A stretch of 54,285 nt of DNA, from NCBI GenBank assembly GCA_947372925.1, contig CANBVQ010000001.1, positions 1 to 54,285 on the forward strand, read 5' to 3'. Made by a program: the position numbers and the translations under genes. Position 1 is the stretch's first letter. Each line of letters begins with the position of its first letter. Origin of the DNA: Acidimicrobiaceae bacterium. GTDB taxonomy: Bacteria; Actinomycetota; Acidimicrobiia; Acidimicrobiales; RAAP-2. Positions 26,233 to 33,934 of this stretch are shown piece after piece. The notes under the pieces were generated by a model that was not told where the DNA came from, searched no databases, and was given only the letters and a program-made list of their open reading frames with translations.

Positions 26233-26688
26233 ATGACGAAACTCCTATCGCGCCTTTTTGCCACTCAATGGCACGCCCTACGTCTATATCGCTTTTCGGC
26301 GAGACTCGACCAAAAGGGCCACGAACGAATCGCTGAACTTGTCCTCTTAATAGGAAAGTTCATTTCAGGGATTGAGATTGTCCACGGGGCTTCGATTGGC
26401 TCCGGCACTGTTTTTATACATGGAACTGGGATTGTGATTGGCCCAGGAGTGACGATCGGTAGAAATTGCCGGATTTTCCATAATGTGACCTTGGGCTCAC
26501 GCGATGGAGTTACCTACCCCACCGTGGGTGATGACGTAACGCTCTATCCAGGTGCGGTCGTGCTGGGCGGCGTGCATCTGGGAGAAGGATGCGTTGTAGG
26601 CGCTAACGCTGTAGTGCTGCAGGACGTCGGCCCTGACCAAATCGTGGCTGGTAACCCTGCACGACTCATTGGAACAGTCGAAAGCTAA
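26233..26688 (+). CDS. Serine O-acetyltransferase-like hexapeptide-repeat protein
   Basis: A left-handed beta-helix acyltransferase with short length (151 residues from the ATG at 26233, which has GAGAGG 7 nt upstream; an ATG three bases earlier and a GTG six bases earlier are alternatives). The repeat-rich region runs from about residue 42 to 145, with HGTGIVIGPGVTIGRNC, the catalytic-type HNVTLGSRDG, and the C-terminal VLQDVGPDQIVAGNPARLIG. It most resembles the CysE catalytic domain but lacks the N-terminal helical trimerisation domain. Serine acetylation for cysteine synthesis, or acetylation of a surface sugar, are both possible. The stop interlocks with that of the opposing alkyl sulfatase. 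Confidence 0.8.
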   Translation: MTKLLSRLFATQWHALRLYRFSARLDQKGHERIAELVLLIGKFISGIEIVHGASIGSGTVFIHGTGIVIGPGVTIGRNCRIFHNVTLGSRDGVTYPTVGDDVTLYPGAVVLGGVHLGEGCVVGANAVVLQDVGPDQIVAGNPARLIGTVES

Positions 26689-28598
26689 GGCAGCACCACT
26701 TCGAAACCGAATTCGAATATATCGAGATTCGCTTCAAGAAGTCTCAACTTTTCTAAATCACCCTCGACGTGGAAATTGGAATCGACCAGAATTTCGTCAA
26801 TCGTGTTGGCGCCACCCGCAAAGCGCGCGAAGTCACTCTGATCACTCGTGATGGAAACATCGGCCGCCTCGCCTGGAGCCGCTCGGCGCGTCGATAGCAC
26901 ACCACCACGAATCTCAATTCGCTCCGTGGGCTCATCCCTGTCGGTGAGCGTTACATTCATCGAAAACCAAAAGTCCTTGGTGTTGGGCCCATTGAGGCGC
27001 ACGCCCAAGACGTCGGTCATCATGCCCATTGTCATGGCACGCATAAATGAGGGTCCCGTGGCATTGCCGCGAACCCCCTTGAGCGCACTACCGCCATTGC
27101 GCAACTCTTGCGCTCCCGTCAGATAGAAGTCTCTCCATGGGCCAGACTCGCTCTGAAACCCGAGTTGCTCGAGTGCGTCGGCCTGCAGGTAGCGAGCTTC
27201 AAGATTCTCTGGCTCAGCGAATACGAGATGGTTGACCACTTCGCAAACCCATCGGTAGTCGCCCTCCTGGAAGCTGACGCGGGCTTGCTCGAGTAGTGCT
27301 TGCGGACCACCCATGAACTGCACGTAACGCTTCCCAGCTTCAACTGGAGTGTGGGGATTGAGATGAGCGGGATTTGCGTCAAACCAACCCAGATACCGCT
27401 GGTACACCGCTTTGGCGTTGTGTCGAACCGTTCCGTAGTAGTCGCGATTGTAAAACTGCTTGAAGAGATGAGGAGGAAGAGCAATTTCCTCGGCAATCTC
27501 ATTCATCGTCAAGCCATGATTGGCAAGCCGCATGGTTTGATCGTGAATCGAGCGATACAGATCTCGTTGATTCTCAAGGTACTCACGAATTTCCGTTGAT
27601 CCCCATCGGGGCCAATGGTGGGATGCGAACGCGACATCAATCTTGGGGAGGAAGTCAGACAGACATTCTTGAATGTATTTAGACCAACCGAGTGCGTCGC
27701 GTACCTGAGCCCCGCGCAAGGTGTAGAGGTTGTGTAGGTTCGCGGTGCAGTTCTCAGCCAAGCAGAGTGCTTGGAAGTCCGGGAGGAAGATGTTCATCTC
27801 AGCCGGAGCTTCAGTTCCTGGCGTCATCTGAAATTCCAGCGTCACTCCGTCAACCACGTGACGCTCGCCAGTGCTGTGAATGTCTACCGTTGGAGCGACC
27901 AGCGTCACTCCGGGCATCGCTGGAAGGGTCTTGCCGAGTCCGGTGTCAACATGGCCCAACTCATCTTTGGGCAGCAACACTCCGTACATGTACATCGCTC
28001 GGCGCAACATCGCTGTACCTGCGATCACATTTTCAGATACGGCGGACTCCAAGAATCCAGCCGGAGCATAAATATCGACGACTCCGCTGGCAACCTCTTC
28101 CTCGGTGACAACGCCGAGAATCCCGCCGAAGTGATCGGTGTGAGAGTGGGTATAAATCACAGCCTTTACCGGGCGAGCACCAAAGTGTTCGTTGATTAGC
28201 GCGAGAGACGCGGCCGCTGTTTCGGTGCCTGTCAGTGGATCAATGATGATCCAGCCCTCGTGTCCGCGAATGAAAGTGATGTTGGAAATATCCAGACCAC
28301 GCACTTGGTAGATGCCGTCCGTGACCTGAAAGAGACCCGCGTGGTTGTTCAGCTGTGCTTGGCGCCACAGGCTCGGATGCACGGAATCAGAACCGTCGGC
28401 AGCCTCGAAGTTGTATTCATCCAAATCCCACACGGCATGACCAAACCGTCCAATTATCTGACGGTCAAGTGGTTCGGCGAGTTTTCCTCGAGATGCACGC
28501 TCGAAGTCAGAGCGATCTTCAAAAGGCAGTGAACCCAGGCTGGCTAACAGCAAAGTTCGAGTGTGCGTGGTTGCGCCCTTGCGATCGTTATTGGCCAT
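26685..28598 (-). CDS. Linear alkyl sulfatase, metallo-beta-lactamase fold
   Basis: A 637-residue member of the SdsA1/BDS1 family (type III alkyl sulfatases), which hydrolyse primary alkyl sulfates such as dodecyl sulfate to alcohol and sulfate using two zinc ions. The metal motif is T-HSHTDH (His151, His153, Asp155, His156), followed by metal and substrate segments including LCLAENCTANLHNLYTLRGA and FASHHWPRWG. After the catalytic domain (to about 350) come the dimerisation domain and a C-terminal SCP2-like lipid-binding domain (about 510-637). I see no signal peptide, so it may act in the cytoplasm on imported sulfate esters. It is the last gene of a housekeeping-like operon that begins with the DUF512 protein. 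Confidence 0.88.
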   Translation of the reverse strand: MANNDRKGATTHTRTLLLASLGSLPFEDRSDFERASRGKLAEPLDRQIIGRFGHAVWDLDEYNFEAADGSDSVHPSLWRQAQLNNHAGLFQVTDGIYQVRGLDISNITFIRGHEGWIIIDPLTGTETAAASLALINEHFGARPVKAVIYTHSHTDHFGGILGVVTEEEVASGVVDIYAPAGFLESAVSENVIAGTAMLRRAMYMYGVLLPKDELGHVDTGLGKTLPAMPGVTLVAPTVDIHSTGERHVVDGVTLEFQMTPGTEAPAEMNIFLPDFQALCLAENCTANLHNLYTLRGAQVRDALGWSKYIQECLSDFLPKIDVAFASHHWPRWGSTEIREYLENQRDLYRSIHDQTMRLANHGLTMNEIAEEIALPPHLFKQFYNRDYYGTVRHNAKAVYQRYLGWFDANPAHLNPHTPVEAGKRYVQFMGGPQALLEQARVSFQEGDYRWVCEVVNHLVFAEPENLEARYLQADALEQLGFQSESGPWRDFYLTGAQELRNGGSALKGVRGNATGPSFMRAMTMGMMTDVLGVRLNGPNTKDFWFSMNVTLTDRDEPTERIEIRGGVLSTRRAAPGEAADVSITSDQSDFARFAGGANTIDEILVDSNFHVEGDLEKLRLLEANLDIFEFGFEVVLP

Positions 28599-28600
28599 GG

Positions 28601-29416
28601 TCAGCGTGTCTTGCGGAAGGTGTTGGTCATAGTTCCGAGCTTTTCAATTGAGGTAGTCAAGACGTCACCGTCCCTTAGGAAACGCTTCGGATTTTGACCT
28701 TGACCAACCCCCGCAGGGCTTCCGGTGAAAATCAAGTCGCCAGTCCGCAATTCACAGACCGACGAGATGAAGGCAACAATTTCAGGGACGTGGAAGGCCA
28801 TGTCCTCGGTGGACTCATTCTGCATCAACTGCCCGTTAAGTGAGCATTGAATCAGCAGATCATTCGGGTCTGCAATCTCATCGGCCGATGTGAACCAGGG
28901 TCCCATGGGAGCGAAGTTTTCAAAGCTCTTACCCATGCTGAATTGTGCGGGTGACGATGACATCTGAACTGTTCTTTCAGAGACATCCTGGCCGACCATG
29001 TATCCGGCAATGTATGAAGAAGAATCCGATGCGGCGATGTTGCGACCATTGCGCCCAATCACAATCACGAGTTCAGCTTCCCAGTCTGTTGTTTCTCCCG
29101 GAATGTTGATGTCAGTATTGGGATCTGCGATGCATGAAGGAAACTTGGCAAAGACCATTGGCGTCACTGGCAATGGTAAGTCCATCTCTGCGGCATGGTT
29201 CTTGTAGTTAAGGCCGACAGCGAAAATCTGCGTAGGACATGGGAACGGCGCCTGCAGGAGAGCGGGTGCCGGTACTTCGGCCCCTGGCTTTAGCGAATCA
29301 AGACGGCCGAGAACCGATCCCACGCCGAAGCCGTACTCATCGCCGGCACCTTCAAGTTCAAAGAATTTGCCATTGTCGTGAAGCAATAGTCGGTTGTTTG
29401 AGCGAGCAATTTGCAT
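28601..29416 (-). CDS. Fumarylacetoacetate hydrolase-family protein
   Basis: A 271-residue FAH-superfamily enzyme. The fold's C-terminal domain is complete, with VGLNYKNHAAEM near residue 65, the metal-binding acidic residues in DWEAELVIVIGR, AGYMVGQDVSERTVQ, and the end motif GDLIFTGSPAGVGQGQNP. Members cleave or decarboxylate acylpyruvates, oxaloacetate or related dioxo acids with Mg or Mn; the exact substrate cannot be inferred. It lies 2 bp after the gamma-carbonic-anhydrase-like gene and 2 bp before the alkyl sulfatase, so it is cotranscribed with them. No Shine-Dalgarno sequence is obvious; expression probably relies on coupling. Confidence 0.87.
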   Translation of the reverse strand: MQIARSNNRLLLHDNGKFFELEGAGDEYGFGVGSVLGRLDSLKPGAEVPAPALLQAPFPCPTQIFAVGLNYKNHAAEMDLPLPVTPMVFAKFPSCIADPNTDINIPGETTDWEAELVIVIGRNGRNIAASDSSSYIAGYMVGQDVSERTVQMSSSPAQFSMGKSFENFAPMGPWFTSADEIADPNDLLIQCSLNGQLMQNESTEDMAFHVPEIVAFISSVCELRTGDLIFTGSPAGVGQGQNPKRFLRDGDVLTTSIEKLGTMTNTFRKTR

Positions 29417-29418
29417 GG

Positions 29419-29937
29419 TTAGTCCAATCTCTTTAGTTCTTGTTTGTAACGAAGGGTGTTCGCGACATAAACGGCAGCTGAAGCCGCAATCAGTGGTCGA
29501 CTGCTTGCGCCCTCCTTAATCTTTGCTGGTACGCCTACAGCGAGTGCGTCCTCGGGGACGATCTGGTTGTTGGTCACTACCGCACCGGCGCCAACTGTGG
29601 CTCCGGTGTGTACATGGGCATGGTGCAGGACGATAGATCCACTACCAACCAACGAACCATTATGAATGACACAACCTTCAAGATGGGCGAGATGTCCTAC
29701 CACTACGTCGTCGCCAACGATTGTGGGGAATGCCTCGACGGCATGCACCACCGCACCATCTTGGATGGATGTTCGCTCACCAATCACGATGGTCCCGTAG
29801 TCTCCTCGCAGGACAGCCGAGGGCCAAATCGAAGAGTTCGCACCAATGGTTACGTCACCGATAACAGTGGCGTCGGGGTGTACAAAAGCGTCTGGATGGA
29901 TTGAGGGAACTCGTTCACCAAGTGCATAGATAGCCAT
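29419..29937 (-). CDS. Gamma-carbonic-anhydrase-family hexapeptide protein
   Basis: A 172-residue left-handed beta-helix protein of the gamma-CA/PaaY/YrdA family. It contains the typical RGDYGTIVIGERTSIQDG and the first zinc histidine in AVVHAVE. The usual second zinc motif GHxxxxHG appears as VGHLAHLEGC, with Glu in place of the last His and an additional His two positions earlier. The third-helix face LVGSGSIVLHHA is intact. Carbonic anhydrase activity is thus uncertain; other hexapeptide functions are possible. It has a strong GAGGAG ribosome-binding site 5 nt before the ATG, lies 9 bp after the 58-residue zinc-ribbon gene, and is probably cotranscribed with it. Confidence 0.85.
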   Translation of the reverse strand: MAIYALGERVPSIHPDAFVHPDATVIGDVTIGANSSIWPSAVLRGDYGTIVIGERTSIQDGAVVHAVEAFPTIVGDDVVVGHLAHLEGCVIHNGSLVGSGSIVLHHAHVHTGATVGAGAVVTNNQIVPEDALAVGVPAKIKEGASSRPLIAASAAVYVANTLRYKQELKRLD

Positions 29938-29946
29938 AGTTACTCC

Positions 29947-30123
29947 TCAGGTGAGCCAATTTACCAATTGGTAGATACGCCAAATTACATAGATAACGGT
30001 AGCGACCAGGAAGAGGCGCCACCTCCAAGGAATGGGTGTGCGAGCAAGCGGGGTGATATTTGCACCGCACTGAGCACAAATGTCTGAATCTTCAGGCCGT
30101 TCGCAGGCCTCGCACCAGTTCAT
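29947..30123 (-). CDS. 58-residue zinc-ribbon membrane protein (short gene)
   Basis: A short gene easily missed. From the ATG at 30121-30123 the product is 58 residues: an N-terminal zinc-ribbon with two CxxC pairs (C4-x2-C7 and C16-x2-C19; WCEACERPEDSDICAQCG), a proline-rich linker, then a single C-terminal membrane segment (about 35-55, RLFLVATVIYVIWRIYQLV). It begins 2 bp after the der stop and ends 9 bp before the next gene, so it is in the operon. I do not recognise the family, and the function is unknown; a membrane-tethered zinc-ribbon near Der could act on ribosomes or membrane proteins, but this is speculation. Confidence 0.7.
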   Translation of the reverse strand: MNWCEACERPEDSDICAQCGANITPLARTPIPWRWRLFLVATVIYVIWRIYQLVNWLT

Positions 30124-30125
30124 GA

Positions 30126-31430
30126 CTAGTCAACTCGAACTCGAATACGCAGGGGCGTGCTTCCAAATTCAAATCGCTCTCGAAGGGAGCGTTCAACGTA
30201 ACGAAGGTATGTCTGAGGTAGGCGTCCGGAGCAAAAGAGCGTGAAGGTGGGTGGCTCAACTGCGCCCTGCACTGCGTAACGAATCCGACCTGAGGGGGCG
30301 TGTTGCTTCATCTGAATGTCACGAATGGCGCGGTTGAGCGCACCCGTTGGTACTCGCTTTTCGTAAGAGGCGGCGCTATCGGTAAGAGCGGGTAGCAATT
30401 TGTGCACGCCCTTTCCAGTGAGAGCGGACGCCTTCAGCACTGGAGCGTCGCCTAGAAATGCCAGTTTGTCGGCCACGGTGGCAACGCACTCAAGTCGTTG
30501 CTCGGCATCAAGCAACTCCCACTTGTTGAGGACCACCACGGCTGGGCATCCGGCGGCTGAAATGCGTTCAGCCAGCCTTTGATCCTGCCCGGTAGCGCCC
30601 TGCGTTGCGTCAATAACAAGTACAGCGATGTCGGCGCGATCGAGAGCTTCAAGGCTTCGTAGAACTGCGTACGTTTCAAGTCCAGCTTCGGTACGCGCCT
30701 TCTTTCTCATACCAGCCGTATCGATGTATCTGATTCGACCATGAGGGGTGTCGACAACGGTGTCTACGGCATCGCGAGTTGTACCCGGCATGTCATGGAC
30801 TACGGAACGTTCCTCGCCAATTAGCCGGTTAAAGAGAGTGGACTTTCCCACATTTGGGCGTCCAACAATGGCCACGCGAAGCGACTCTTCGTCGACTGGC
30901 TCATCATCGACATCTCCCATTTTCGCTTCTGATTCAGCGTTAGCGAGATGTTCAACCAATCGATCAAGCAAGTCGCCCGAACCGCGTCCATGAAGAGCGC
31001 TCACGGGAAATGGCTCACCCATGCCCAGGCCAATAAATTCCCAAATCAAGGCTTCTTGCGAATTGTCATCGACCTTGTTGGCTATCAACATCGCGGGGCG
31101 TCCAGTGCGAAGCACCCACCTCGCGGCAGATTGATCTTCGTCGGTCATGCCGACGGCGGCATCTACGACTAGCAAGATCAGGGCAGCCTGATCGAGTGCG
31201 GCCACTGCCTGCTGCGAAACCTTCTCTTCGAGGGCGTCGCCAGATTGGAGCCATCCACCGGTGTCGACCACATCGAATTTTGAGCCAGTCCACTCAACTT
31301 CGAAGGTCTTACGGTCGCGAGTCACGCCGCGAAGCTCTTCGACGACAGCAACCCGCCGTCCGGCGAGACGATTAACAAGTGAGGACTTCCCGACGTTGGG
31401 GCGCCCCACAATGACTACTTGTGGCTTCAT
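30126..31430 (-). CDS. der: Ribosome-assembly GTPase Der (EngA)
   Basis: An essential GTPase with two consecutive G domains and a KH-like C-terminal domain that helps 50S subunit assembly. The 434-residue protein has G1 motifs GRPNVGKSSLVNRL near residue 8 and GRPNVGKSTLFNRL near residue 190, each with a DxxG (DTGGW and DTAGM), and NKVD / NKWE specificity motifs. The C-terminal KH-like region begins near 350. The start ATG overlaps the upstream DUF512 stop as ATGA, with GGAGC upstream. Adjacent genes are the PDZ/radical-SAM/DUF512 protein and the zinc-ribbon protein. Confidence 0.96.
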   Translation of the reverse strand: MKPQVVIVGRPNVGKSSLVNRLAGRRVAVVEELRGVTRDRKTFEVEWTGSKFDVVDTGGWLQSGDALEEKVSQQAVAALDQAALILLVVDAAVGMTDEDQSAARWVLRTGRPAMLIANKVDDNSQEALIWEFIGLGMGEPFPVSALHGRGSGDLLDRLVEHLANAESEAKMGDVDDEPVDEESLRVAIVGRPNVGKSTLFNRLIGEERSVVHDMPGTTRDAVDTVVDTPHGRIRYIDTAGMRKKARTEAGLETYAVLRSLEALDRADIAVLVIDATQGATGQDQRLAERISAAGCPAVVVLNKWELLDAEQRLECVATVADKLAFLGDAPVLKASALTGKGVHKLLPALTDSAASYEKRVPTGALNRAIRDIQMKQHAPSGRIRYAVQGAVEPPTFTLFCSGRLPQTYLRYVERSLRERFEFGSTPLRIRVRVD

Positions 31431-32806
31431 GGACGCTTGCTCCTGTCAGATCGCCATGTATCAAGATACTCGCGTAGCGCCACTCCACTGGTTGGGACGA
31501 TGTCGACAAATGCAGGCAGTTCAGCTGGTGTGAGACCGTCGAGAAATCGACCTTCCGACAAACAGACGTCTGGCAGGACGAAACGAACGCCCTCAAGACC
31601 CTTCTCGAGCATCGTCCGCGACAGGTCAGCGCCGGTCATTAAACCGGCAACCTTGATATTGCCGCCAAAATAATCGTTTCTTACTGCGCAAATCTCTATG
31701 TCATCACCGGTGATGACCGATCCAAGTACCTCAGCGCCATACTCACCAGTGAGAATGCAGAGCTTCTCCTTAGTGGTGCCATCAGTCGGCAAATTTGTAC
31801 CCAGTCTTGGCGCGCGATACCCGAGAGCCGGTGCGCCGTCCACGCTCTGGAAGAACCCGGTGCCCAACGAGTTCATAGGGGTGAAGTTGGTGTAGCTGTC
31901 GATAAACGTTGCCGAGAGTCCGACGCCGTTCTCGATGAGATCGACAATGTCTTCGTCATTGACAGCAGGAGTCGGTAGACCCGCCAACAAATAGAGTTCA
32001 TCGCTTGCATAGAAGAGCGGTCGCCCTACAACCGAGAGGGCGACGTTCGCCCAACGCTCCACGGTCTTGATGGTTCGCTCCGCTTCGTCGCACCGCATTG
32101 GACGCATGGTCTCTTCGGTAGAGAAAATAGAGACGCCGACGGGTACGACGCTGAGCGTTCTGAGCCCTGAATACTTGGTCAACACATCGCCCAGCGTCTC
32201 TTCGAGGTGATCTCCGTCATTTACCTCGGGGCAGAGCACCACTTGTCCGTGCACGGCGATACCGAGGTCGAGAAGCGCCCCTAGCCAACGCAACGATGTT
32301 GCTCCACGAGGATTTCGAAGCATTTCAGCGCGCAACTCAGGATTTGTGGTGTGAATGGAAACGTACAGCGGAGAAAGGCCCTCGTCGACAACTCGTTCCA
32401 AATCAAACTCCGTGAATCGGGTCATCGTGGTGTAGTTGCCATAGAGGAAGGACAGTCGGTAGTCGTCATCTTTGATGTACAGACTCCGCCTCATACCCTT
32501 TGGTAATTGGTAGATGAAACAGAAACTGCAGTGGTTGTCGCAGGTACGAATTCGATCAAAAACCGCGCTCTCAACGGTGATTCCCAGAGGCTGACCAGCC
32601 TCCTTGCTTATGCCGAATCGACGAAGGAGCGCTTCGTCGCCACGCTGCACCAAGAGAACAACTTCATCGCCGTCGGTCAACCGTTGGTACTCAATTACGT
32701 CTGTCGGGGGCACTCCGTTGATCGAAGTAATGGTGTCGCCGATGAGTAGACCGGCGGCCGCTGCTGGCGACGTGGGTGAAACTGAGGAAATTACGGCGCC
32801 CGACAC
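31427..32806 (-). CDS. PDZ / radical-SAM / DUF512 iron-sulfur protein
   Basis: A 459-residue protein of the DUF512 family, present in many clostridia, cyanobacteria and some actinobacteria, with no established reaction. The N-terminal PDZ-like domain (about 1-60, with SPAAAAGLLIGDTITSINGV) is followed by a radical-SAM-like core whose cluster cysteines are C89, C93 and C96 (CDNHCSFC), and the C-terminal DUF512 domain containing GVGLSATFIDSY and the ITGDDIEICAVRNDYFGG region. In several phyla this gene is found beside der, as here, which suggests a role in ribosome or RNA metabolism. It starts at the GTG at 32806, with TAGTCT exactly 6 nt upstream, and the stop overlaps der. Confidence 0.88.
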   Translation of the reverse strand: MSGAVISSVSPTSPAAAAGLLIGDTITSINGVPPTDVIEYQRLTDGDEVVLLVQRGDEALLRRFGISKEAGQPLGITVESAVFDRIRTCDNHCSFCFIYQLPKGMRRSLYIKDDDYRLSFLYGNYTTMTRFTEFDLERVVDEGLSPLYVSIHTTNPELRAEMLRNPRGATSLRWLGALLDLGIAVHGQVVLCPEVNDGDHLEETLGDVLTKYSGLRTLSVVPVGVSIFSTEETMRPMRCDEAERTIKTVERWANVALSVVGRPLFYASDELYLLAGLPTPAVNDEDIVDLIENGVGLSATFIDSYTNFTPMNSLGTGFFQSVDGAPALGYRAPRLGTNLPTDGTTKEKLCILTGEYGAEVLGSVITGDDIEICAVRNDYFGGNIKVAGLMTGADLSRTMLEKGLEGVRFVLPDVCLSEGRFLDGLTPAELPAFVDIVPTSGVALREYLDTWRSDRSKRP

Positions 32807-32812
32807 TCTCTA

Positions 32813-32818
32813 AGACTA
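32813..32818 (-). promoter_or_regulatory. Candidate leaderless -10 element of the DUF512-der operon
   Basis: TAGTCT on the minus strand lies 6 nt (TAGAGA) before the GTG at 32806. No Shine-Dalgarno sequence. It lies 26 bp from the ispH -10 on the other strand. Confidence 0.5.
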
Positions 32819-32844
32819 GGTCTCACCCGCCTCCCCTCTCTCGT

Positions 32845-32850
32845 TAGGCT
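32845..32850 (+). promoter_or_regulatory. Candidate leaderless -10 element of ispH
   Basis: TAGGCT lies 6 nt (GGTTTC) before the ispH ATG at 32857. No Shine-Dalgarno sequence. The whole divergent region is only 50 bp. Confidence 0.5.
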
Positions 32851-32856
32851 GGTTTC

Positions 32857-33885
32857 ATGAACGTCGACAAGGTGCTCCTGGCTTCACCGCGAGGGTTCTG
32901 TGCTGGGGTAGAAAAGGCGATTAAAGCATTGGACTGGATGACCAAGGTCTTCGCTCCCCCCGTCTTCTGCTACCACGAGATCGTCCATAATCAATACGTT
33001 GTCGACCATTTCAAGAACTTGGGAGTGATCTTCGTAGACGATATTGCTGACGTGCCTACGGGAGCTCCCCTTATGTTGAGCGCGCATGGCTCGCCACCTT
33101 CGGTTATCGCCAACGCACAGGCCAATGGCGGCACCGTGATCGATGCGGTGTGCCCACTGGTAACCAAGGTTCACCACGAACTCAAGGTTCGCTCCAGAAA
33201 GGGCTACACGGTGCTCTACGTTGGCCATGAAGGTCACGAAGAGGCAGTTGGAACGATGGCGGTCGCCCCTGAATCCGTACATCTGATTCAAAATGAGAGT
33301 GACATTGAGACCGTGTCTCGCATGGAAGGTCCATTCGCATTGCTGAGCCAGACGACGCTGTCGCTTGACGAATGGCAGGACTTGCGTGATTACGCAATCG
33401 CAAAAATCCCCGATCTGTGGCTTCCCAACCGTTCGGACCTCTGTTTTGCCACCACAAATCGTCAGGCTGCATTGAGGGAGATTGCCGCCACCGCAGATGC
33501 CGTAGTGGTTATTGGCTCCGCGAACTCGTCGAATACGGTGGCATTGACCAAGGTCGCCTCATCGGTTGGCTGTGAAAAGGTGTACCGAGTTAACGCGGCC
33601 TCGGAACTCCCGGAGGGTCTTACCGGGGTAGTTGGCGTGACCGCCGGTGCGTCCGCACCCGAATCCCTCGTAAATGAGGTGCTCCAGAAGTTGAATCCCC
33701 GAGAAGGTGTTTATGTCAATCCCGTTACGATTGAAGATGAATACTTTCCACCACCACCGGAACTCCGCGAACTACTACGGTCTCTCGAGTCCCTAATTGC
33801 CCTTAGTTTCAGTGGTTCATTACCCCAGGATGACGTTGCGAGTCGCGACCGAGACTTTTCGGCGGCTGCAGTTCTAGCTCGTTAA
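32857..33885 (+). CDS. ispH: 4-hydroxy-3-methylbut-2-enyl diphosphate reductase
   Basis: Iron-sulfur enzyme of the last step of the methylerythritol phosphate pathway, making IPP and DMAPP. The three cluster-binding cysteines are in PRGFCAGVEKAI (Cys15), IDAVCPLVTKVH and RSDLCFATTNRQ. The substrate-binding segments GHEGHEEAVGTM and SANSSNTVAL are intact, and VGVTAGASAPESLV is near the end. The length of 342 residues includes a C-terminal tail of about 40 residues past the core, a common variation. It is divergent from the DUF512 gene and leaderless in prediction. Confidence 0.96.
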   Translation: MNVDKVLLASPRGFCAGVEKAIKALDWMTKVFAPPVFCYHEIVHNQYVVDHFKNLGVIFVDDIADVPTGAPLMLSAHGSPPSVIANAQANGGTVIDAVCPLVTKVHHELKVRSRKGYTVLYVGHEGHEEAVGTMAVAPESVHLIQNESDIETVSRMEGPFALLSQTTLSLDEWQDLRDYAIAKIPDLWLPNRSDLCFATTNRQAALREIAATADAVVVIGSANSSNTVALTKVASSVGCEKVYRVNAASELPEGLTGVVGVTAGASAPESLVNEVLQKLNPREGVYVNPVTIEDEYFPPPPELRELLRSLESLIALSFSGSLPQDDVASRDRDFSAAAVLAR

Positions 33886-33922
33886 TTACGTTTACAAGTT
33901 CGTCGCTCGGCCGCGAAAGTGC

Positions 33923-33928
33923 GACAAT
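33923..33928 (+). promoter_or_regulatory. Candidate leaderless -10 element of the HD-domain gene
   Basis: GACAAT lies 6 nt (ATCTCG) before the ATG at 33935, with no Shine-Dalgarno sequence. The first base differs from the TAnnnT pattern. It lies in the 49-bp gap after ispH. Confidence 0.35.
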
Positions 33929-33934
33929 ATCTCG

